Part shown: one piece after another, positions 1-13,300 of the stretch | Layout of the letters: every line of letters begins with the position of its first letter | Numbering within the stretch: position 1 is the stretch's first letter | NCBI GenBank assembly: GCA_905250075.1 | Contig: CAJNOP010000057.1 | Location: 487,103 to 551,102 of the forward strand | Length of the DNA stretch: 64,000 nt | Reading direction: 5' to 3' | Source: Rotaria sp. Silwood1 | Taxonomy: Eukaryota > Rotifera > Eurotatoria > Philodinida > Philodinidae | The notes under the pieces: generated by a model | What the model saw: only the letters and a program-made list of their open reading frames with translations | Database searches by the model: none | What the model was told of the DNA's origin: nothing | Made by a program: the position numbers and the translations under genes

Positions 1-187
1 TGATTCGTGTCTGTATATTATATAGTTCTGTCAGTTTCTATTGAAACAACATTTTCTCAGAGCGATTTTGTAATACGTTCGCATTGCGCATCATTAACTT
101 TAAAAAATATATGCTGGCTTACTTTTCTTAAATCCAATAAGGTTTTAATGTATAGTTTGTTTGCTTGAAGCTTGATAATAAAAATAA
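1..187. other. Left edge, no gene seen
   Basis: AT-rich sequence without a supported exon. Its last 12 bases (176-187) are the left copy of the direct repeat that flanks the mobile element starting at 188. Confidence 0.5.
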
Positions 188-883
188 CTAGATGGTATTC
201 GAGTTTCGACTCGAATACGAAATGCGGTGCGAAGCACACGTGCCGAGAATCCGAAAAACGAATTTCGTATCGAAATCGAATAAACGGTCTAAATATTGTC
301 GGAATTGCTTCTTACATTCTACGTCAAGGTTCAAAGATAATTGAAGTTTTTTTGAAGTAGGGATAAGAGATTAAAAAGAAAGTTTTTTTTCGAACAGCTG
401 ATCTACCCTAGATCTGAGATGAAAGGTATCCATTATGAAATTGATCACTAGAGAAACTCTACTAAAGCGTATCGACAGACTTCTAGAAACTGTTGTCTAT
501 TGATCGATTAATTATCTCAATGATTCATTATCTACTATCAGCTGTATTTACAGCTGTTTCACATGTGAGAAAAGTTAATGGCGCCTAACTTTTCTTTTGA
601 ATTTTCGTTTTAATTATCTCGACAGTGAACTTTATCAAAATCGTAATTTTGGAGCTCCGATTGTAGACGAACTATAGGTTCTGTAGATGATCTGACTAAA
701 AATGGTACGAGTTCGATCTTGATACTTGCACCTCACGTTTGAACGAGTATTTTCTGACTTTCGGTTCTCGAGATCATCGCGTCAAAAAATGACAAGTTTG
801 ATGCGTACGTCGAGCTAAAAAGTAAGAAAAAAAAAAAAAAAACTCGCGACGGACTACATAAATGCTGTGCTTCGCACCGCATT
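188..883 (+). mobile_element. Short non-coding element, copy 1, with paired termini and 12-bp target duplication
   Basis: A 696-bp element without a convincing ORF. It begins CTAGATG, followed by a perfect 10-bp hairpin (195-204 with 209-218) closed by a TTCG loop, then GAAA. Bases 221-237 are exactly complementary to 867-883 at the 3' end. A 12-bp repeat, TAATAAAAATAA, lies at 176-187 and 883-894 (sharing base 883), as expected of a target-site duplication. An A-run and the block ACTCGCGACGGACTACATAA (842-861) precede the 3' terminus. A second copy lies at 32973-33680 with the same hairpin, the core AATGGCGCCTAACTT and the same 3' block. An A-run near the 3' end plus a longish duplication fits RNA-mediated insertion, but no class is assigned. 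Confidence 0.8.
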
Positions 884-2542
884 AATAAAAATAAGAGCAT
901 TTTGATTCATGACTCTTACAATATCTCGATCTCAACATTGATGAATCATTTTCCAAACTACTAATTAATTTTTTTTTTGAATGAGGTCTTAAGAAACTTT
1001 ACTTTCACACATTCTTACTGAAGAAAGTTCTTACGTATCCAGCACTGTATAATATCATTTTAATTAAACAATCCTTTGTTGATTCTTACAAATCAATGAA
1101 TTTTCAATCGTATGGATACACATTTTGATTCTTATAAAATGTTAAAAAATGACTTAATCTAGTTCGTTTTGCTGGCTCTATGATTTTTAAAGATGCGTTA
1201 TATAAATTCTACTTTTTACTTATATAACATGAAATTATAACATTTAATTTACTGAAGATTAAATGATGAGATAAAAGTCGATTTGATGAATCAAGTTTAA
1301 AGTTAACGTTGTTGATTTGTACTCAGAGAACATTTTGAATAGCATTAATCAATATAGAGGTAAACATTTTTTGCAATACCGAATAACATTTCACTATCTG
1401 GATTCTTCTCACAATGATAAAAACTAAGAAATTCCTTTTTATTATAAGATTCCTGTAGAAAATTTTCTTCAATAAATTTTGAAATGATTTAAGTACAACT
1501 TTCTTTTTTGGCGTGCTCATACTTATTATTATATATGTTATTTATATTGATATGATTATCAATAGAAGATATTGAACAATTTTTTATCGTTTCAAAATGT
1601 TAATGATTAGTTAGATGTTTGTTGTAAATTTTCATTATAGCATGACTGATTAGTTATCCACTTACATCAATAAAGTTTTTCTTTCGTTTATTGATTTTAT
1701 ATATTGGTCAGTTGAAGAAAAATCAATCTCTTGGTAATGAGTGGTCATGATGTAGATCGTATACAGGACCATACTATCAAACTTCAATTGCTGGTTAGTA
1801 TGGATGGTAATGTTCAAAGTAAAACTATATTCTGAAATCACACGCACTTGCCGATGAAACATCCTTTTGAACATGGTAGAACATCCAAACACTACAATCA
1901 TGCTATGAATGAATATACGAAACAGACGCTATCATATGATTTCCTTGTCAATGCTTTAAATATGAATTATTATTGACAAGTGTTACTACATGAAACAAGA
2001 TATCGTAGGAATCAACTTTATATTATTATTTGTATTGTTATTAGACTAACAACGATCAATGGACTAAGAAAGACTACGTCTCTATTCAAAAACGCGTCCT
2101 ATTTTTAGTAAACCTGTTTATATTTATATGATTGTAAAAGATGCATTGCCTTAATTTTATTTCAATCACCATATAGATAGTTTAAAACATATTATTGTGA
2201 TAAAAGAAGAATTTTGAATCAAATGTACTTAGAGTTTAAGACTAAACATTTGTTGCCAAATTTTTTTTAATTAATACATATAGAAGAAAAAGAATTGTTT
2301 GCTTTTCTTTAAAGATCACATTTATTTAATATTGTAGACAAAAGAGATGAGTTGAATTCAATGAATCATCCAGATGTCAGACAAGGTCAGTCTATGGATA
2401 ATTAAGTCTTTTGTTAAGTTAAATAACAAATAAATATATGAATATTCTTATGTGTGGTATCATATGGAATAGTTTGCATAAGATATATATGTGTACACTT
2501 TATTTTCTAAAACATTCTAGATTAAATTATTACGTGTAGATA
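884..2542. other. Intergenic, no gene supported
   Basis: AT-rich DNA between the mobile element and the Cep192-like gene. Two minus-strand reading frames of 65 and 79 codons (1323-1520, 1662-1901) have no recognisable motif or splice-linked partner and are not called. The stretch 2340-2520 could hold 5' leader or promoter of the downstream gene. An in-frame TAG at 2537-2539 bounds that gene's start. Confidence 0.5.
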
Positions 2543-5500
2543 ATGTCGTTTGAAATGAACAATTCATGGCTTAATTTAACAAATCATTCAGTTACCAATG
2601 ATAATGATGAACGTTTCAATTTTAAATCAACTTCAGAAGGTTATTTTAAAATAAACAAAAAAAAACAAATCCTATCATTTTACTTCTTATTTTAGATTTC
2701 TTTACTCGTGAAGGTGAACGATTTATTCGTGAAGATCCTATGTTACCATTTTCGATTTCTATTCTTACTGATATAACACAAAATCAAGATCAATCATGGT
2801 CAAATGAATTAAATTCTGATAGTCCTGGTTCGACAACAACTTTTTTTATGGCTAAATCATCAAAACCTGATGAAATGCTCGATGCACTTCTTGCTGGTGA
2901 ATTAATTACATTGAAAATTTTTCTTTTTTATTTAAATGTTTTCTTAAAGGAAAAACTGATGGCATTGCTACAAAAGAAAATCAACAACCAAGATCGTTAC
3001 GAAATATGGTTAATGAATGGACTGAATCATCATTACTTAATAAAAAATCAACTAGTGGTCTCAATTTACGTCAACAAAAAGATTCACCTTTTAATGAAGT
3101 AAGTTTTATGACTATTATTTTCTAATACTCTTACATATAATAGCCGATATAAATTTAGAAAAGTTTTATTTTTGAATTTTCTTCTCGATGGTTATAGTTA
3201 GACAGAATCTGGAAAATATTTGAGTAGCTAAAAGAATTCTCTATGGTGGTTTGTGGTCTTAAAAACTTCAATAAAACTACTTGAATGAAGATGTGTGGAA
3301 AACCAAGACTTTCCTAAAAACGATTGTCTGACACATATTTGAAGCTTTATGGAAATTATTTTATTTGGTAGAGCAAAGTGAGATGTTTTCCTTCTGTTCA
3401 TTCTCTTCCTTCATCTAATATAACGTCACCTATGTGTCAAAAGCGGAGAAATTATTGAAGTTTGGCATAAAAACAAAAGAAAAATGCTTCATGGGTCGTC
3501 TACAAATTGAATGCAGTTCGATGAAAGAACGTTATGAAGAGAGCCAAGACATCTTATTTTGCTCTATCAAATAAGATCATTTCCAAACAGTTTCAAAAGG
3601 AATATCAAAATCTTCATTCCAGCAGTTTTTTGAAACTTTTCAGATTCTACAAACTATGATAGAGAATTATTTTAGTTACTCAAATGTTTTTCAGAGTCGA
3701 CCTCGTTATTACCATCGAGAAAAAAACTCAAATATATGACTGTTTGAAACGTTTGTTTATCCTTAAATATGTATATATATCTCCAATAGAATTGCAATAC
3801 TATCGTAAAAAAATCTAAAACCGTATTGACAGCATCGCAACCTATGAATGGCGAGGTATATTAATAGAACAAAAATTGATAGATTTATCAATCTAACTAT
3901 ATTATTTAATTATAGGTGAGTCGTTCATTATTTGAAGTAAAACCAAAATCTACATCGACTAGTGTTAATTGTGATATGCTTGATTTAACAACAAATAGTA
4001 ATAATAATCGTCGACATAGCTTAGATTTATCTGATAGTATGTCAATACTTTCACTTCATTGTCGTCGTAATCATCTTCTTAATGGAAATATTTATTCGAA
4101 TTTGTGCTCGAATGGAGATGTATCAACAGTTAATACTGAAACTCAAACATCTCATTTGGCAGGATCATCATCGTCATCTTCCTCAACTAATTCATCACGC
4201 ACTCAAATACATCAACAACAACAAACGCAACAACAACAGCATGTGTTTCCATCAACTCCATTTCCATCATGGCCTTCACATCATCCACAACCTTTATTTT
4301 ATCCAGTAGTTTCTTATCATCCTATTTATTCTTATGCACCATCAACATCAACAACAATACAACATCAACCAGCACCACTTTGTATTCATCCACCACCAAC
4401 AACAATTAGTAGTTCATCAGATATGTATAGTCATCATCATGATACAAATACCCCAATTATTACTTCACTTCATAGTCAACCAAGCGATGAAAAGTATTCA
4501 TTTTGAATATAAGTCTTTTCTTTTTTGTATTTTAAATTAAATTATTTTCATAAGATCATCAACATCATCTTTTCAACGTACTAGTCGTTCATCATCATCA
4601 TCTTTACTTTCAGCTAATTCACAACGTTTGAGTAAGTTTTTTTTTTTTTCTTTTACAAATAATACCTTGTAATTATATTTCATTAGGTCATCATCAATTA
4701 ACTGAACAACATGATCATTGGTGGCTTGATATTCCATCATCAAATATCATTCGTATGCCATCATGTTATGTTAATAAAACAAGTTCAATTGATGTACCAA
4801 TTAAAAATAATGGTTCAGTTGATATAATAGTAATTTTTTTATATTAAAATAATATCGAATGATTCCTTCTCATGTTATTTTAATTTTATATAGTTATCTA
4901 TTAGTATTCATAAATGGGATATTATCTCAGATACGAGTTCAATGTCAAATGAAAATCATCAAATAATTCCATTTCAATTAGATAAAATTGAATATATGAT
5001 CAAATCTCAACAAGATATAATGATCAAAGTACATTTTTGTCCATTTCAAACAGGCAATTATCAATGTAAACTGAATATAAAATGTCAATTTTGTCTTCCA
5101 CATCAATCACCATTATCAACATCACTAGTTACATTAGTTGGTGTTTGCTATGACCCACGAAATGAGGTACATTGTCTTTCAACATTTTTTTTTTTCGTTG
5201 GTGATGATATTTAAGAGTAATTACTCTTTCTTCAATTAAATTAATATTTGTCATTAGGATATTCTCACATTATGCAGTTAATGATGACAAAATAGACCTC
5301 GGAAAATGTTTTTTAGTTTACTTCCTCTTACAGACAGATGAAACAAATAATTTGATGTATTTTTTTGTTGTTTTGAAATATTTAGTATCCCATATTACTT
5401 TCGTCAACAAAAGAACAACAACGAAATTCAGATGAACAATTTACTAATCGTACGTCATCCCAAAGTCAAGTATCAGATATGTCATTAGCATCAACCACAG

Positions 5501-6182
5501 CTCAAAGTGATGGCGATCTTACATCAACTAGTCAGCATCGACAAAAAGATGCTATACTGTAAAATAAATAATTGTTTCAAAAGGAAATAAATTTAGTTTT
5601 GCCCTTTTTTTTTAAAGTGATATTGCTAATCAAATTGGTATTGAACAGAATATACTAGATTTTGGACAAGTGTGTATTAATGATGATTTAACAACAAATT
5701 CAAAAACTCTTAAATTAACAATAAAAAATTATAGTCGAACAGATCCATGTGATGTGAGTGTAATAATATCTATTTAAATATCATTTTTATTCTGTTGATA
5801 GGTTGACATAAGTGAACCACATTTACCATTTTGTATTAGTGTACGTCGTGCTACAATCAGGTAATGTCTTACTCTATATAACGCATGTCTGTATTTTTTT
5901 TTATGAAATTTAAAAAACATTCATGTTTTTTTAGAGAGAAATCATTCGTTAAATTAACATGCAAATTTCGTCCTAAAAAAATTGGTCTCTATAGTGAAAA
6001 TGTTATTTTAACAATAAAACGACGAAATAATTTTAAAATAACAATTACATTAACTGGTCGATGTATTATGGGCAATATGAATACCATCCTACAAGATTCA
6101 ATGGAAAATGAAGTAAGACAAGAAAAAAGCAGAATTATTTTTCAAATTTTTGACTCCATGCTTTTATTTCATTTAGGAATAG
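2543..6182 (+). CDS. Cep192/Spd-2-like centrosomal protein with two ASH-type domains
   Basis: Rebuilt from 12 exons: 2543-2639, 2696-2896, 2950-3098, 3916-4493, 4555-4631, 4687-4829, 4894-5166, 5386-5558, 5618-5753, 5802-5860, 5935-6112, 6177-6182. The phase holds throughout and gives 689 aa. The start is the first ATG after an in-frame TAG. The N-terminal part has an acidic, possibly helical stretch (FTREGERFIREDP) and then Ser/Gln/His-rich low complexity (about 150-350). Two immunoglobulin-like ASH/PapD modules follow. Module 1, about 385-505, runs from VPIKNNGSVDI to LVTLVGVCYDPRNE. Module 2, about 565-680, runs from LDFGQVCIND to ITLTGRC. ASH domains are typical of centrosome and cilium proteins. 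Tandem C-terminal ASH modules after a disordered N-terminus fit the Cep192/Spd-2 family, which recruits pericentriolar material and mitotic kinases. It is far shorter than human CEP192. Another ASH protein remains possible. Intron 3 carries a MITE. Confidence 0.6.
3182..3721. mobile_element. MITE copy A with long inverted ends, inside an intron
   Basis: Lies wholly in the 817-bp intron 3099-3915 of the Cep192-like gene. The left end reads TTCTCGATGGTTATAG and the right end is its inverse (TTACCATCGAGAA, about 3709-3721). The arms continue to match with scattered differences for at least 60 bp (for example TTTGAGTAGCTAAAA against TTTTAGTTACTCAAA). There is no coding potential. A related copy occupies an intron of MRPL19 at about 54720-55185. 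I could not see a clear target duplication. Confidence 0.75.
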
Positions 6183-9100
6183 TAATTTTTTTTTCTACTG
6201 CTATTATCATATTAATAATTCATTCAATTTTTTTTTCTCTGTCTTCTTGGAAAGAAAAACAATAACATGTTTTTATAGAAAAAAATTAATAAAAAGAAAA
6301 ATATTATTTATTCTCAAAAGAAAAGATAACATTATAGTTCATGTTCATGACATTCGCTAATAAGATTACACATGAAGATGTCTTATAAACTTCTTTTTTC
6401 TTTCTCTTGCTTCAAAATAAATATTAAAAAAAAAAAAAACAAAGGTTATTTTTATTGTTGACTATATGAGAGCATCTGCAAAACAAACTTTTTGTTACGA
6501 TTTCTATCAAATGTCGACTATGTCTACATAATATATACGTACGAACATGTGCACATTTGTACTATAGACAACATACAATTTGATCGATCGTATGCCATTG
6601 GACTGACTTTAAGACTAGATTACAGTGCAAATATACAACAAAAAAACGACAACGAGGGTTTATGTCATCGTTGTATATTATATACTACATACGACATCAT
6701 CGATTGTGAGAAAAAAGAAAAGAAAATAATCATTTTTTGCAGTACTATGTTATTCAGAATAATATAAGATAGATGATCATCATCAATAAGATATAAATCT
6801 ATTGCTGTTGTTGTTGTCGTTATTTCGTCTGAACTCAGTGCAAAAAGCCTACAAGCAAGTACAATCGTCTGGATTGTAAAATAATAAAAATATATTTGAG
6901 TGTTGGTTCATTTGTATCAAGATTTATTGTGTACCTTATAAATTGTTTTTTTTGAATACTAAAATTCCTTGGCATTTACAGATCAATGCCGAAAAAAAAT
7001 GCATTGCGGATGAAATACCAACTAGACGTCAATACTTCTAATCGACGTGTTGAGAATCATTATATGGAAGAAAAAAAAACAAACTATACACATAAATACC
7101 TCGATATACGTAGCAAAAGTTTCTACTTATTTAATAGTCAAAATGAATGCATACTGATACTTCCCTTGATTACCAACGTCAAAGTACAGTAATATATTTT
7201 CTTATCTATATTGGGTCTCCCACTTTTTTTTGTAACACATAAAGGAAAAAAAAATTCTCCCACTTGAAGCATGCGATGTCGAGTGACATGTTCTATCTGA
7301 TGAATAGCAAATGACCGACAGTTGACCCATATATAGAATGTGTCTTTTTTGCTTCTAAGAAAATCTTTCATTCTGTCTAGTTCTTTTCTATATTAATCCA
7401 AACGATCGAGGACACCAACGATGATGCAGCTAAGTAATAAACGATGATGTGGCACTAATGAATATGCTACTGTAGTACGAATGAGATAAATGTCTATTCC
7501 GTTTTCTTCCCTCCTTCGTAACATATCTTCTACTGCATTCCATTCATTTGATAGCACTGTAGAAAACATTTATTGCAGCTAAGCAGTATGTGTTTTTTAA
7601 GCAATTGCTCTTTACACTCCGCTTGAAGTACGCGTGCATACCTCTCAAGTATTCGTTCGTTTGCTTGCTTGCACGTTTATTATTGTATGGCTGTGCGCAT
7701 TTATCTCGACCACGATACGATTTCAAAAGCAACAGCCGATGATGATGACGAAGTAGGAAAGAAGAGCAACGTGCTTTTTTGCAAGCCCGATTTGCGCCCA
7801 TCGTTCGATGCGTCATTTTTGATTAACTTATTTCTCCTTCACTTCTTTTTTTTTACTAAACACGACATATTCATCATTTTATGCCTCATCATTATGCGCA
7901 GGTATGCTACTAAACATCGTCTATATGTAATGTATCTTACAACATAAGTGAGCAATAAAAAAAAAATCTTTGTTTCAATAAAAAAAAATTGAGATTAGAT
8001 CTTTTTATGAAATGTGATCATTTCATACATATATTCCACATGGTTTCATGATAGTTTTATGAATATATGCATGTAGAGGAGGTAGATAAGAGTACTGACA
8101 AGTTGAAGAGGAGGGCAGGAAGAACTAACTATAGAAACACACGTGTACTGGTCACGTCCTTACTAATTCTAATGATAAGCAATTTTATTTTTGTCTTAAA
8201 GGATAATCGATGAGACAATCAAACATATGCGAAGAAAAAAACCTACATCATGTTCTATATTCTTTTTCGTTGTTGTATAACGAATAAGAAAGACACAATT
8301 ATTGAGTATATCTAATAATACTTTAAAACTCTTCAACAATGTTAAGAAAAACTTTATCTAAGAATTTTATTGAATGTTATAAATTTCTTTTTTCATTATT
8401 GTCCAAAAGAAACAGTTGACCCATAAGATAATAGTTGATTTTCTAGCCTGTTGACATAAACAATTTGATATTTGAGAAGATAGACAGGGGGAAGAAAAAA
8501 AAAGAATTTCTGTTCTATTATAGATACAAATGTATAAACAGCATGTATAGTTCCGTGAAGGTCATTATGGTCACAATATAGAAAGAAAAGAAGGCATTCA
8601 TTATGTAACACAATGTGTCCTATATATTTTCTTCGATTTTTTTTACCGGTACAGACAATGTCATCGAGTCACTAATATATTGCCAATGGCTATTGATTTA
8701 TGCGTAGCGTATGTTAAATTGAATTTTAGTTGCTATCGATTGATGAGAGAAGGCAAAAATGTAGGCATGTAAAAGGAGAATATATAAGAACCATCCATTC
8801 AATTCTAGAGAACTCGTATTGACTTAGTGAAGAAAAAAGAAGAAGAGCGTAGGCTTATATGGTAGCAACTTGCTGTCAAAGAAAATAATAAAAAATGAGA
8901 GATTATACGCGCGTGTGGGTGTGTATGCAAGAACATTGACGTCAGCTGTTATTTTCGATTCATTCTAATTCCAATTATGATGCTAAATCGGTGGAAAACA
9001 AGACTATAGAATAATATATGACGGAGAACGTACAAATAATGCGTTTTTTTTGACACTAATTATAGATAAAAATATGTCTCAAGAGATATTAGAAAAGCAA

Positions 9101-10382
9101 CGTTATATAGTGAACACATGAACGCACTATAGCGGCCTCTCTCTAAAACATTCGATCCAATTGGGTAGTTCTATGTAATTTCTTCAGTCTATTCAAACTA
9201 TTGTGTTTGTTGATGTTGATTAGTAAAATGCATTCTATCGTTGTTTACCATTTTTTTGTACTCTATTCATTCAAATAAAGAGAAAATGTCATACAACAAG
9301 TAAAAAAAAAATGTGCTTTTCACTTTTCACTTGCATTAAATGCATGTATGTTGTCTAGTAAACTGTTAGAGTAGAGGCTAGGATCAAGTACATGAATCTA
9401 AGGTAGATCTTTTCTTTTTCTTGGCACGTTAATACCTTTTTTTTCTTTTTCTTCTTGAGACCATTTCTTACAATGGGCTTATAATTATTCGAATCGAGTA
9501 AAAGTATTGTAAAAAAAGTAAATCAATTTGAGAAAAAAAAAACTCAAGTAAGTAAAAGAAATTTTTGTTATTTATTTGGAATGGCGAACTTCATTTTTTT
9601 TCCTTTTAAAAAATGTAAAGTAAATTATTTACATAAGTCTAGCCAATCTTACTTGAAAAACAAAAAGACAAAAGCGAGAGAGAAAAGAAGCAAGTCTGTT
9701 CTTTTTTCCTGTCAGAAAGAGAAAAAAAAATCTGTGCCTTATTTTTTTTCCCGTCGTCGTTTTTCCTTCAATCGTTAACGGCTTACTACAGGCACGTTTC
9801 ATATTTAGTCTGTCTGTGTTATTTTTCTTTTGTACTTATTCTTATTCCTTTTTTTTTCTTCTAGATTCCATTTCGAATATATCATCAACATACAAGCAAC
9901 AATATATTTTTCTCTTGTTCAACATATTTAAAAAGTGTTTTGTGTCAATAATTTCTTTTTTTCTTAAAGAAAATATCGACACACTCACTGATTTGATTCA
10001 ATCTATGTAATGGAATATATATTATCGACAATTTCTATCGATATTATTCAAATATTCATTCATTCTATTGTCAATATTTTAATAAGAAATCCATTTTATA
10101 ATAATAATAATAATAATAATAGTTATTATTATTATTATTTAAATTTTTTGAACAAAAAAACTTTATCTATTAGTCAAATATTTTGACAAGCTTTATTCGA
10201 ATAGATAATTATTCACAAAAAAACAGAACGAATACGAAAGAACATTATTCATCTTTCGAGATACGACATATATTATTTATTTATTTACTGTGTAATGAAG
10301 AAGATTTTTCTTTGGTTTATCAAAGAACATATTTAGTCAGATTTTCATTTTCTTTTATTTTTATCTGCGTGTTATTTTTCAA
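6183..10382. other. 4.2-kb intergenic region upstream of WNK
   Basis: No exon chain can be supported. Several ORFs of 60-97 codons occur (6492-6767, 6986-7192, 7544-7947 on both strands), but they lack motifs, splice partners and the codon pattern of nearby genes. The segment around 7380-7900 is somewhat richer in G+C than its surroundings and may be regulatory. AATAAA-like signals near 6290-6430 could end the Cep192-like transcript. The last few hundred bases presumably hold the WNK promoter and leader. Confidence 0.45.
10099..10140. repeat. (AAT)n/(ATT)n microsatellite, self-complementary
   Basis: A run of AAT units passes directly into a run of ATT units, so the tract can fold on itself. 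It lies about 240 bp upstream of the WNK start codon. Confidence 0.9.
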
Positions 10383-13300
10383 ATGTCGACCACAACGTCA
10401 TCACAACGTAATATTAAATCAAGATTACCAACTAGTAATAGTACAAATAATATGGCAACAAATGGAAATGAAATAAAATCTACTCGTAATGGCTTGAAAA
10501 AACCGTCAAGTGCAACGAATATTTCACAAAATTACACATCATCCAGTACACTTAATAATCGTTCGAAAAAATCTACAGCATTATCAAATAATTTTCATCA
10601 AAATAAACCCACAAAACCAGTTCCAATTGATAAAACAAATAATAATAATAATAATAATAATTATCATCAACAAAATGGATATTATTCTAATAAAAAGTCT
10701 ATTCATGGTATGTCTCATTCTCCGTCACCACCATTTGTTTTTCATGCTATTGCACCAGCTCCGGTATCAAAAGAAATTAATGAACAAAAGGTATGTTTCT
10801 TAAACATATTCTATAGAATTTAATATTTTATATTAGTAAAAACATGAAAATAATGAATCTAACTCTTTTGAAACTTTTAAGAAACATGCAAAATTTCTTA
10901 CATTGTATATGTGCCGGTATCTAATCAATATCTTTATTTTTTCATTCTTAACACAAAGTTCCAAATAGTTTACTTACATCTTATTAATAAATGTTTCATC
11001 CCGGAAATTATTATCTATTCCTGTAAAACATAAATACAGAGTGACATTAGAACCTTTGATTAATAGCAAAAAAAAAGAAATTATTTTATTTTAGTGTGAT
11101 CATGGATCTATGTCGGACACAAGTCGTCGTCGTATAGCAAATATCCTTGCTCATACTAGAATAAAAACTATGTCGATTGCTGCATCAACTTCATCAGATG
11201 AAGAAGGTGAATCAAGTTTACATCGTTCACATAATCAATCATCATCTATTGATACAGATGCACATGAATCAGATCATGAAATTAATAATAATAATAATAA
11301 ACAAACAACAAAAAGTCGTCGTTTACAAAAAACTCGAAAAACAAGTTTATCAACAACAACAAATAATAATAATATTACTATTAATGGACAATTATCAAGA
11401 ACAAATGTACGTAAAGATAGTCAACAGCAACGATCAAGTTCAAATGATGATGATAATAGTAATAACAATAGTACTAATACTAATAATAATAATGAAAAAA
11501 ATAATATTAATGATGATAATATTGTTAATAATAGACGAAGTAAAACATATTTACTAAAAAGACGTGATCATTTAGCTACAACAACCACAGATGATGACAC
11601 AACAAAGCATCGTCATCGTTATCATCCATTAGATATTCTTGAATCAAATGGAAAAAAATTTCCATGTGAACCAACGTGTTCATCATCATCAATACCAATA
11701 GTACCAACACCAACAAATCAAGCAACAACACGAAAGCCAAATCGCTTTCAAATTAAATCTATACGTAAATCTCAACAACAACAAATCTTATTAGCAAACG
11801 CAGCTGCTGCTAAATCATCAAATGAAGATGATGGTTCTGTACCTAATGATGGAATAAAAACACCATTTAAACCATCATTAAACGAACGAAAAAGTACAAT
11901 TACACCAACAACTGATGGAGAAAATTCAACAACAAATACAGATAATGCTGTAAATGGTTCTAGATCAGCTGCTAAATTAATTGAAAATGGCGGTGGATAT
12001 CATCGTGTTCGTTTTCTTCTAACACACCATAAAAAAATTGAATCTGCTGCTGAAGATGAAAGATCATCGGCTCCAACAAGTGCATTACCAACAACAGCTC
12101 CTCCATCATCTACAGCTTCAGCACAAGGAGAGGTCAGTTAATATAAGTCTCAAGAAAATTTTCAAATTGATTATTACTTTTACAAAAAAAAAATATTGCT
12201 TGTACAAATGTCATTCGTTTGTGCAAATAAAACATAGATTACTATTAAAGGTCAAGATTTGTAGATTAGGTACATACTAACGAAGATGTTTAATGATGAT
12301 AAATGATCATCTGCTGTGTTCTAGAAAATGACATTTGGCATTTATCACTATTTCGTAGAATTTTTGACCTAAAAACAACGATCAATGTATATTTGTCTTT
12401 CATATAACATTCTTTCTAATGTATCAGAAATTTTTGGAATTTAAGTTGCCTAATTTTTTTTCTTGATTTAAAGGCAAATTGTATTATTGGTTCTACAAAA
12501 AAGTAGATTGACCAAAAAGCAAAGATACAATACATTTTGCTTTTATTTGATGAACTACAGCTTCAATAAGAAAGAGAACATTTATTTCATTTTGTAAACA
12601 GAATTCTATTCATCCATTTAATATGATTAGAAATCCTCTTGATAACATAAAATTTTGTTTTTATATTAAAAATCATATTATTTTAGGATGAAGAAGAAGA
12701 AGAGGCAGTTGCGAAAAGTCCTGATAATCGTTTTATTAAATATGCTCAAGAAATAGGACGTGGTGCTTTTAAAACTGTTTATCGTGGTTTAGATACAGAA
12801 ACAAGTGTTGCTGTAGCTTGGTGTGAATTACAAGTAAATCAATAAATAATCAAAAAAACAAAGAAATAGGTTTTTTTACGATGATTTCAATATTTTTTTT
12901 GTATAGGATTTTGCACAATTCGATAAACATGAACGAGCTCGTTTTAAAGAGGAAGCTGAAATGTTAAAAAAACTTCAACATCAAAATATTGTACGTTTTT
13001 ATGATTTTTGGGAAGAAACAAATCCACGAACAAATAAAAAAGTTATTATTCTTGTTACTGAATTAATGACATCAGGCTCATTAAAAGGGTAAATAATAAT
13101 AATAATAATAATTTCAATTATTTATTATATAATATTTTCTTTGTTTTCTTCTTATTATAGGTATATTCGTAATTTTAAAGGACAAAAAGAAGAAAAACGT
13201 ATTAATGTTATGAAAAAATGGTGTCGTCAAATACTTAAAGGTCTTGCCTATTTACATAGTCGTAATCCACCTGTTATACATCGTGATTTAAAATGTGACA

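Noticed and set aside
188-883. True hammerhead ribozyme annotation
   Set aside because: The CUGAUGA box is altered and no stem I can be drawn, so it is reported only as a resemblance.
6113-6260. Alternative C-terminal membrane helix for the Cep192-like protein
   Set aside because: It appears only if the 64-bp GT-AG intron 6113-6176 is retained; splicing ends the protein after ENEE.
7544-7947. Overlapping 90- and 92-codon ORFs on both strands
   Set aside because: Mutually overlapping, no motif or intron signals; the frame length reflects a locally GC-richer patch.
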